DNA of 64,000 nucleotides, taken from contig VXAY01002054.1 in the NCBI GenBank assembly GCA_013399855.1, forward strand, positions 530,676 through 594,675, written 5' to 3'. Of this stretch, positions 55,701 through 64,000 are shown in pieces. Source of the stretch: Oxyruncus cristatus (taxonomy: Eukaryota; Chordata; Aves; Passeriformes; Cotingidae). The number at the start of each line of letters is the position of its first letter. Position 1 is the stretch's first letter. The position numbers and the translations under genes are program-made. The notes below the pieces were generated by a model. The model saw only the letters and a program-made list of their open reading frames with translations, was not told the DNA's origin and did no database searches.

Positions 55701-58575
55701 TACATTTTGGGCTGTTTTTTTGCTGTTTTATATTTTATCTATTTCAGGTTTTATATGCCACTGATTAGCACCTTTATTTGCTTTTAATATTGTGTTTGAT
55801 TCTGAAGCACCACCATCACTAATAATTTTTATTTCCCCAGATGTACCTCAGTATTTAGAGAAGAGCTGTTACGGGCTAAGGCCAAACTCTCCCGCAGCAG
55901 CTCCGCCCGTGGCTTATCTCCCCCACTGGACCTTAGCTGTGGTACAAACAGCAGGGAGGGAGCGTGGTTTGCATGTCTGCCCTCTGAGGGGGAGCAGTAT
56001 GTGTGCAGCTGACTTGGCACAGGCAGGGCAGAGCGCAGGGTCCCCCTCCCAGCAGTGCCAGCCCAGCAGCACAGGGTGTTCACTGCAGCCCCTGCTCTGA
56101 CCCAGCTCCCAGCGCCGGCCGTGTCACCAAGCGTCCCCAGCAGCTCTCTGCGTTCCACTCCCTGCACTGCAGCCCAAGGTAAAGACGTGCCCCCAGTTTC
56201 TTCAATCTCTGCTGAGGGTTTTTCCTTTGTGAGTGCTTCTTCCTTCCCCACGTGATGAGTTCCCTTGTTTTTGCACAGTGGTGCAAAACCACTGGAAGAT
56301 CTTCTGGGTAAAGCAGAAGTGAACTCTGAGTCAAGCTCCAGACAAATGCCAACCCAAGGCAAACGACATCCTATCCTCACGATCCAATCTCCTGTTTCAT
56401 TCTAAGGCCTCTGTGAAAATTGTTTCTATCTATGTCTGTGCCAGACAATACTAACAAAAGCTACTCTTTTAGCAGGGAGGAGTCCACTTGAGACCAGAAC
56501 TGAAGTTTTCATTGCACCTGATGATGATGACTGATCATGGAAAAGAAGATATGAAACAGCCACTGCTATGCTCCTAAAACATGCGATGCACTTAAGACAA
56601 TTCCACCATGGAATATCCCTGGAAAACCCTTTTCCTTCGAGTCTCTGCAATGAAGGCACCTATGAATGCTGTTAAAGATGGTGATATTCCAGAAAGGTTG
56701 CCAGAGGCTCCAGCACTTAATGGCACTTTTGAGAGGGAACGTGTGAGTAAGAGGAAATACAGACGCCAGTTGCTGGCAGAGAGAGAAAATGCACAGTGCT
56801 TGCATTCAGGAAGAAGCATTCATGCTCAGTCCTCTGTAAAAGACTAATAGCTGCACAAAACTTTTCTGGACTTGAAGTAGATGCTGAATAATAAGACTTT
56901 CTCATTTTAAGCATTAACAGATACTACAAAAACTAGTAATTCTCACTACTCAGAGACTGCCTTATGTGAAAGTTGTGTATGTGATAGTCTGAGAGCTTAG
57001 AAAAACTTATTAAGACAGCAGGCTATGCATAGGACCTTGCCTTCTTTAAAAAATCATTTCTGCAATATCAGGAGCAAACCCTCCTGCTGTTAAAGTAATT
57101 TTCCAGTTTCTGATTTTTTAAATTTTTTAAAATACCAGTTGTCAGGTGAGTTGCTGCCAGCAGTTGGGATCTGGCAGGAAAGCTAAATGCTTTGAGGTAT
57201 GGTTCCACAGCAGCTTAAATTGAAAAGTATTACTAAAAACCTATCAGGAAAGCCTTGGGAATATGTCAGAGGTGATCAAGCTGCTGTTGTGCCTCCCAGG
57301 ACCTGTGTCATGCTAGGCACTTGTTGCTCTGTTCTTTGCCATGGGCAAAGGTGTAGACTGCTCTGTTGCAGCCTGCTCGGCCACACCAGCAGCCACTCAG
57401 CTTCTCCCGCTGGACCTGCAAGCAGGAGTCAGCCCTGGGGTTTGGGAGATTTGTCTCCAGCCATTTTTACCCTAAAAATTGGTGCAGGTAAATCCAGGTA
57501 CAGCAGCTGATGCTCAGCTGTCACACAGTGACAGCAGCACCAGGGAAAGGCTCAGTGCAGAGCCTGTTGTCTGCGGGGTGTGGGGGTGTCACTGCCCCCT
57601 CCAGAGAGCTCAGCAGGCCGAGGCTGGGTAGGTGAGAAGTGAGTGAAGGAGGAGCAGCCCCTGGGCAGGGGCGGTTGCTCAGCTCTGCGGGTCAGGATGG
57701 CCCCTGATGCTGTGACACACCTTAGAGCAGCAGCTGACTCAGAGACTGCTTTCCACAGCTGCAGGGCCCCTCAGGCTGCCAGGCAAGAGCACGATGTACT
57801 CAATATATCACTGTCCACCACAGACCAGAAAAAGCTGAGAATCGTGGTCTGAATTTGAGTTTGTCCACGTTGCTTGTTTGGTGCCTGAAATTTGTTCTAC
57901 AGCGGCAATCTTGTGCCCTGGGGAAGATTATGGCTGTTCCAGCTAGAATGGAAACCTTCAGGTGGTGAGTGGTGGGAAGGAGCTATAATAAAGCAGAGCA
58001 GGACAGATGCATTTGCCACAGATATTTTTCAAACAAAAAAGGAAACTGATATAAAATTGATTTTTCCTTAATTTCCCCTCTGTCTTTGCTTGATGTCATG
58101 CCCAAGGGCATAAATGTCTTCAATATAAAAAATATATCGCAGCTCCGCAGGTGAAGGCCCTGAGACACAACCTGAGAAGCAGTGGCATTGTCTGCTTCCC
58201 AGAAAAATTCTCTGAGATGCCTTGCTTGCTTTTCTCCTCTCCCCCACTCTCCCCTAGGGCTCTCTGTCCGGCTGCTTCCCTGTGACAGTCCTGAAGGAAG
58301 CTACCTTCCCTTCCTTCAGTCCTGAAGGAAGTTAGGCTGAAAGCCTCCCTCACCAGTTCACAGGAAGGCAGTGCTGGCTTCTGGAAACACAACGAAATAG
58401 GGAACTTCAGAGGTCCATGCTGACTTCTGTGAGCACAGAGCCTCTCCCCTGGACATTCCAACCTAGATGGAAACCTGTGATGATTTTCAGGGCTTCACAT
58501 TGCCAGAAACTGGCAGCAGTTTCATACAGTAGCTAAAGCAGGAAAGCCCTTAGCAATGGCACTGCCCTTCGGGCT
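52771..58575. other. Intergenic region between the CpG island and TRADD
   Basis: No gene can be supported. The left part has several A and T runs (52797-53070). The rest is ordinary single-copy sequence. It must contain the TRADD 3' UTR and poly(A) site, but I found no minus-strand AATAAA within 2 kb of the TRADD stop; the nearest are near 55827 and 55773, so a variant hexamer is probably used. Confidence 0.5.
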
Positions 58576-58883
58576 CTAGGAGCAGTCCTCATTGGAATGG
58601 AGGCCCAAGAGCTCCTCGGCCAAGCTGATGAGACCGTTTTCTTCCAGGGCTGCGATCAGCCGTGCTATTGTGGCCTTCTTGCCCTCTGACTGGATAAACT
58701 TGAGAAGCAGCTGATAGGCTTGTTCATACAGTCCCTCTCGGTCGTACTCGAGGGCCAGGTTGTCAATGACAGGATCCCGCAGGGCCCGGCAGCTCTTCTG
58801 CAGAGAGCGACCCACTTGCTTCCACTTCTTAGACACGAGCTTGGCAAATTTCTGGTGGTCATCCAGTGTGATTGTTCTGTTGT
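58576..58883 (-). CDS. TRADD: TRADD coding exon 4 (death domain, stop)
   Basis: It completes Asp205 and encodes residues 206-306, the whole death domain and a short acidic tail (LHSNEDCS), with a TAG stop at 58576-58578. The acceptor is CCTTTCAG. Confidence 0.97.
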
Positions 58884-61800
58884 CTGAAAGGGACAGAGGG
58901 CAGGTAAACACAGAGCTTTCATGGCTTGGGCCAGTCCAAGATTTGGTCAACGTTCTGTGGCGCAGGGAATCTGTTCAGTGTCCACAGCACGTTATTAAAC
59001 TGCTGTCAAGCTGCTCTGCTTGTTCTCTGGTGTTTCAGCACCAGGGCAGCACTCTGAGACTGGGGCAGAGAAGCTAAAGGGACTGTCCTGCTGTGAGCAG
59101 TTCCCCCACCACTGCAAAGGGAAAGCCAGCAGGAGTAAACCTCCCTGCTTGCTGCCTCCCTGCTCACTGTGCACAAGCCGGTTATTTCAGTTCTCCACAT
59201 AGTCTGCCAGCCCCCAGGGTGGTGCTGGTGCCTCGGGGGACAAACTTGTAGCACATGGTGACACAATTACCTGCTCACAACCATGTGCCCTGGCACATCT
59301 GAGCTCCTTGCCTTGCTCATGCTGTTCCCTTATTGAAATCCTCCCACAACATCATCAGAGCATCTGGGCTTGCCCCTACCCTGCAAGCTTGGCAATGCCT
59401 TTTTAACTTTTCTTGTTTCTCCCCCAGGACTGTGCTGTGGTTTGCCAGGGATCTTTTTCTTCTGATAGACATCCTCTTCATTTGTTTTAGCCTTTCAAAA
59501 GCAACTTGGTAAGTCCAAGTCCCCTGTGCCCTACCTAAGTATCCTCCAAACAGTGAAACCTAGACAAGAGCTCTCTCCTCAGCTGTTTAGCACTGGAGAC
59601 TGCACACAGCTCAGAAGTGATCTACCTGATCTCAAGCTACCATTGCTATGTGAGACTGTGTAGGGACAGACCTCAAAGACAGGTGTACTGCAGGGAGCCT
59701 GGATAAATCAGTCCTGTCTAAAAGCAGGGCTGAGGGTGTCCATAGTCATCTCCACAGTCTAATCCAACCTACACTATTAACTCACCTCAACCAGTGACGT
59801 GGAGGAAGAGAAAAATATATTCTTCCTTTCAGTATCAATTTTAAAATGTGAGGAACCTGGAAGGGACACAGACTCCGAAGCATCTGGTCCTGTGCCACCC
59901 CAGAAAAGAAAACAGGTTAAGGCCTGATCTGAAGCACTATGACAGTATCTTGGGACTATTATAATTCCTTCCTTATGGGATGCTGGGAAATCCTTGATTT
60001 TCTGAGGTAGACCCCAATGTGCAGTCATGCTAATCCTCCCTCTCAGGCTGTGAGGCAAGAAGGACCAAGGGTTCTCTTGGTTAGTTCTAACTACTCACCA
60101 AACTGCTGTCCCTGAAAGATGAAGGTGCCTTGTGGGGGCAGGGAGCTGCCTTGAGAAGGATAAGGCAGAGATGGGGACTTCAGAGGTGCACAGTCTTTTA
60201 CAGCCACATTGTTGTTGATGCTCTGGTGAACGGTCAGGCTCTTGAGGTGTTCCTCCAGCTCCGTGATTTCCTCGTCCCGCAGGCGGTCAGGCTGGAATGC
60301 AAACGCCATCAGTGACTCCTGCCAGGGTCACCTTCTTGCAAAGCTCTGGGTGCTTAGCTAGAAGGTGCAGCTCAAGATGATGGTGTCGAGAGGAGCAAGG
60401 AGATAGCTACAGCATGAGCTGTAAACCAGCTAAATGAGATGGTCTCATAGGGCTCTGGCTGTAAATATGTGAATTTGAATCTGTAATGTGATATGACATA
60501 GACCATCTCCCCCTCCTGGGTTTCTCCTGTGCAGTGCTTACAAGTTGCACAAAACTGCTTATTTTCAGCAGCGTTCTGCAAGAATTAGGGTGTACTATAG
60601 GCAGCAAGGCTCCTCCAAACTCCTTATGAAAGTCAGACCCACAGAACAGGGTGACCTGATCCAATGGCTCGTGGCCACCAAAGCAGGCAGCTCCTGTTAC
60701 CACCTTCTGTCTCTCTCTGTCCCTCTGTTCCCTAAGGTTTGTTCCTGGGGCCTTGCCAAGCCAGTTTTTCTCACTAACCAAGAGAGAACTAGTCTGACCT
60801 CCAAAAAGCAGATAATGGAGAAAGGAGTAAAGAAGGCAAAGCACATGGGAAGAGTCAAACCTGGTGAGTACTCTGACTCAGTCAGAGCTAAGTTTATCTC
60901 ATATACAGCAGGTACCAGCACTGCCCGCAGCTGCTGACAGCTGTGCCCCACTGCCATCTTTCTGACTGTGGCCCTGTTAGGCGGGGTCAGACTGAGACAC
61001 TTTTGGGGAACTGAGAATAAGCCCATCTCTTTTGTGCAGTCGGCTAGTTCAGCAGAGGGAGGGAGCAGCAAGCCAAAGTTGACAGGGTACGGGATAACAC
61101 ATGTTGTTTGGTCCAGGGACGAAAGGTTTGAGTCTCAATCTCTGTCCTTGCAGAAAAGCAACGTAACAAAAGTTGTGAGCTCTGAGAGACGTTGCCTTCA
61201 GCAGGGCAGCCCACTCCTGCTGGCAGCAGGTGCTGTGTGTCCCCACTCTGTCCCAAGTGGTTGGTGTAATGTGCCGAGTGTTGGCACTCACACTCCTTTC
61301 TAGGTGCAGTTGCTGTTGCTGCTCTCGGAGCAGGGGGTGTGAGAGGCAGGGGAGGAAGGTGCTGAGCAGTGATGGTTCCACACAGGACCGCTGTCCTCTT
61401 TGCCCCCTCACAGCTGTATCAAGGCACACCTGTGCTCTCAGCTGCACTGTCTAGCATTCCTCATCTTAGTGGGGAAAACTGTTACACACAGGAGTCACAG
61501 TGATTTAGCAGGAGCTCTGCAGGATGTTTTAGGTAATGCCATTGCCCTTCTGTAGGAGTGCACTGCTCTTTCCTGGGGAAGGGCAGAGCTGTTTCTCCAC
61601 ATTACAGCTGAGAACTAAAGGAAAAAGTTTGTCAACCCATCATGCTGCATCAGAACAATATTTGCAGCCCCCTTCACAAGCCCTGTGCCCCCACTCCTCA
61701 TTGCTGCGTGGCTTCCCTCCCCCTCACCTTTTCTCTGTAGATGCACTCCAGGCAACGATCCTCATCCTTCAGCATGTTGTCAAGGTGCTCACTGCCAGCC

Positions 61801-63120
61801 TTCAGCTCCATCTCAAGAGGCACGGTGCTCATGGCCAAAGAGAGCTGAAGGTGATTCTGGAGGGACTTCTGGAGCGCTCCTTCCCGGTAACTCCGCAGGA
61901 AGCGGCGGCAGTTCTCCTGCCTGCAGAACTTGAGCTGGACTATCAGGTGTGGGTGGCTGCAGTACACTTTGAGCATGTCCACACCATTCATGCTGCCCGT
62001 GGAGTCTGGCAGGGAGAAGTGAGCAGAGTCACTATCCAGGCATGAGACAGCCCACCTAGACCCACTCCCATCCACCATCAAGCTTGCAATGGAGCAACTT
62101 TTGAATTCTCTTCGTGACAAAGTTCTCTGGGATGAAAATGGGGAGGATTAAGTTTTCACTGCCCTGCCACCATGGATCTCCATGAAGTATGGTGTCCAGC
62201 TGAAGATGTATAGAACTACTTCCCAGGTAATTACATCAACACTGTTTATTAGGAGAAGTTTTAAATTTGAGGTTCCATTGCCAGGGCTGAGATGGTTATG
62301 CTAAATTGGTAGCACAGGAAAGTTTTATAGATAAAAGCTCAGTTCAGCTCAGTGCTCAGTCAGTCTTCAGTCCTTGTGACTGGAGTTTTATGCAGTGATG
62401 AAGGTCCTCAAAAGAGACCCAGTGTTTCCTCTCCAGTCTGTGTCTAGAGGTAACTGGCTGGTGAATGACAGATCCAGCCACAGGAATTAAGCTGCTTGAG
62501 ACTGGGCCTTGACTTGTTAAGGTCTTTTGCACAGACGATTAATTCACAGTAAAATCTTAGCAAGGAGAAGCCAGGGATGTACCCTCTAACATTACTATAG
62601 GAGGAGCAGGAGCAATGTGGACAACAGAAATTGCCAGGCTTCCTTTTCATTTCGTTTCCCTCTCATTTCCCATGCACCACTATTTAGAGCATGGCTCCAT
62701 CTCCCACTCCCCACAGGTATCAGCAGGCTCTTTGGTAGGTCCCCTGAAGCCTTCTCTTCCCCAGGCTGAACAGGTCCAACTCCCTCAGCCTCTCCTCACA
62801 GGACAAGTGCTCCAGCCCCCAACCATCTTGGTGAACCTCTGCTGAACTTACTCCACTTTGTTGTCTTTCCTACACAGTGAGGACAAGCTTTCCCTGCCCA
62901 TGAGTGGGAGATTAAAGAAAGGCATAGCATTGTGTGAAGAGATGAGGCGGCACACCAAGATTGAGAGAGAAGAGATACCTGCTAATGCCAGCTTCAGTGC
63001 CCTGAACACACTGGGCTTCTTCTGGGAGCTCTCGTAGAGAGATGGCAGAACAACGGTCTTGCTCGTCGACTGGAGGAAGAGGTAAGCGCTGCCAATCCAA
63101 GGAATGGAGCTGCCTGCCAT
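58576..63120 (-). CDS. TRADD: TNFRSF1A-associated death domain protein (TRADD), four coding exons
   Basis: Four exons sum to 921 nt and give 306 residues plus stop in one frame (human 312). TRADD is the adaptor that binds the death domain of activated TNFR1 and recruits TRAF2, RIPK1 and FADD, directing NF-kB or cell-death signalling. Residues 1 to about 150 form the TRAF2-binding N-terminal domain, including GSAYLFLQ (10-17), which holds the equivalents of human Tyr16 and Phe18, and [17 protein letters not shown]. Residues 141-160 are the acidic helix [19 protein letters not shown]. Residues 161-203 are a Pro/Ser/Gln linker. Residues 206 to about 298 are the death domain, with [18 protein letters not shown] and [15 protein letters not shown]. 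The start ATG at 63120 has A at -3 and follows a splice acceptor by ten bases, so a 5' noncoding exon lies to the right. No frame break is seen. Confidence 0.97.
60099..60291 (-). CDS. TRADD: TRADD coding exon 3
   Basis: It encodes residues 141-204: the charged helix [15 protein letters not shown], then a Pro/Ser-rich linker ending TFIFQGQQF, plus one base of Asp205. The acceptor is GCATTCCAG and the donor GTGAGT. Confidence 0.96.
61728..62005 (-). CDS. TRADD: TRADD coding exon 2
   Basis: It completes Asp48 and encodes residues 49-140, most of the TRAF2-binding domain, ending at CLECIYREK. The acceptor is GCCAG and the donor AAG|GTGAGG. It ends on a codon boundary. Confidence 0.96.
62737..62850 (-). 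repeat. CR1 LINE fragment (antisense)
   Basis: The run CCTTCTCTTCCCCAGGCTGA, then CTCCCTCAGCCTCTCCTCAC and GTGCTCCAGCCCC, is the reverse complement of the CR1 3' UTR core. It lies in TRADD intron 1. Relative to TRADD, itself on the minus strand, it is in the sense direction. Confidence 0.85.
62979..63120 (-). CDS. TRADD: TRADD coding exon 1
   Basis: It encodes residues 1-47 ([17 protein letters not shown]...) and one base of Asp48. The donor on the minus strand is CAG|GTATCT. The upstream acceptor TTTTGTAG ends at 63131, giving a 10-base leader (63121-63130). A GTG in the leader, in frame at 63129, is not a plausible vertebrate start. Confidence 0.95.
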
Positions 63121-63130
63121 CTTCAGCACC

Positions 63131-63630
63131 CTACAAAATCACACAGGCAGCTGACAGACCATAGGGAAAATGGCCTGGTGCCAGGGGAGTGCTTACAGCA
63201 AACACTAAGCCACAAGCATGACAGAATTATGGGGATTTACCCTTAGAGGAGTGCTGATGTTCTTAAAGCAAGTGTAACCTTTAAGGAGTTTAGTGTTACT
63301 CTGCAAAACACAGCACCGTAGGGACATGGTGTTCCAAAACCAGCAGCTCACAAAGCTTTGCTTTCATTTTCCACTGGAGTCCATTCATTTCGTAGTCCAA
63401 ATATATTACAAAACAAAGAGTTTCAGTCCTCATGCCTCTGACTGACCAGCCAGGCTGACAAAGCCTGAAGATGCATAGTTAAAGTTCTCCAGGAATCCTG
63501 GTTCTGGCCCTTTCCCATGGACTGAAGCCCTACAGCAGGCAGAGGCGTTTTGCCTGAGGTCCCAGTGTCCTGGTTGTCTTCAGTAAAAGATAATGTTACA
63601 GAGCCCAGAGCTCTTGTAGCAGAACATTCT
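63131..63630 (-). other. Sequence upstream of TRADD coding exon 1 (5' intron)
   Basis: A minus-strand acceptor (TTTTGTAG) abuts the coding exon, so this is best read as the 3' part of a 5' intron. No noncoding exon or promoter island is visible before the window ends. Confidence 0.5.
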
Positions 63631-63902
63631 ACACAGATAGGACAAGGGGTAATGGTTTTAAACTAAGAGATGGTAGATTTAGACTAAATATAAGGAAGAC
63701 ATATTTTACAATGAGGGTGGTGAAACACTGGCAAAGGTTGCACAGAGGGGTAGTGAGTGCCCCATCCCAGAAAATATTCAAGGTCAGGTGTGACAGGGCT
63801 CTGAGCAACCTGGTCAAGTTGAAGATGTCCCTGTCCACCACGGAGGGGTTGGACTATGCCTTGAACGGTCCCTTCCAACCCAAACCATTCTGTGATTCTG
63901 TG
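63631..63902 (+). repeat. CR1 LINE, 5'-truncated copy with intact 3' end
   Basis: The copy begins near GATAGGACAAGGGGTAATGG, passes through the diagnostic GGGTGGTGAAACACTGG and GAGCAACCTGGTC segments, and ends GTCCCTTCCAACCCAAACC followed by ATTCTGTGATTCTGTG. That final part is the CR1 octamer-type terminus. It carries no coding part of ORF2. It is upstream of the first coding exon of TRADD, probably in its 5' intron. Confidence 0.92.
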
Positions 63903-64000
63903 GCTCAGGGCTACTCCTCTGCTTTGCTTATGCTCTTTGCTGTCGTGCCCCTGCAGTGTTGTCCCAGTAGGTGAATTGTGCAGCCCAGTGAGCGCTGCCC

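Overview
This is a window of vertebrate nuclear DNA, almost certainly from a bird. Coding exons are short and separated by kilobase-scale introns with GT-AG junctions. The recognisable interspersed repeats are fragments of CR1 LINEs, the dominant avian retrotransposon, including two copies that keep the typical 3' end. There are no bacterial-type operons, CRISPR arrays or phage genes. A 345-base run of N (3861-4205) marks an assembly gap over a GC-rich promoter.

Three protein-coding genes can be rebuilt with intact reading frames. PHAF1 (C16orf70, UPF0183 family) runs on the plus strand from its ATG at 4277 to its stop at 34900, in 16 coding exons that join without frame error into 423 residues. 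B3GNT9, a Golgi beta-1,3-N-acetylglucosaminyltransferase family member, is a single coding exon on the minus strand (44307-45554, 415 residues). TRADD, the TNF-receptor-1 death-domain adaptor, is on the minus strand in four coding exons between 58576 and 63120 (306 residues). The order and orientation PHAF1> <B3GNT9 <TRADD matches human 16q22.1 as I recall it, which would place the window on the avian equivalent of that segment (chicken chromosome 11).

Layout: 1-710 is a CpG-rich stretch with no gene I can name; 711-3780 is unassigned upstream DNA; 3780-4400 is the gap-interrupted PHAF1 promoter region; 4277-36860 is PHAF1 including its 3' UTR; 36870-44306 is the convergent intergenic space, with a distal poly(A) candidate at 38564; 44307-45578 is the B3GNT9 coding exon, with a likely 5' noncoding exon in the CpG island at 52400-52770; 52771-58575 is intergenic; 58576-63130 is TRADD, whose 5' noncoding exon must lie beyond 63132; and a CR1 copy sits at 63631-63902.

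The three genes do not form a pathway. PHAF1 acts at forming autophagosomes, B3GNT9 in the Golgi and TRADD at activated TNFR1. Their proximity looks like conserved synteny. I did not find a new biological system. The items worth checking are modest: a perfect tRNA B-box match at the gap edge, a possible LC3-interacting motif in PHAF1, a substitution near the TRAF2-binding surface of TRADD, an A-tailed retrocopy-like segment in a PHAF1 intron, and the unexplained CpG-rich stretch at the left edge.
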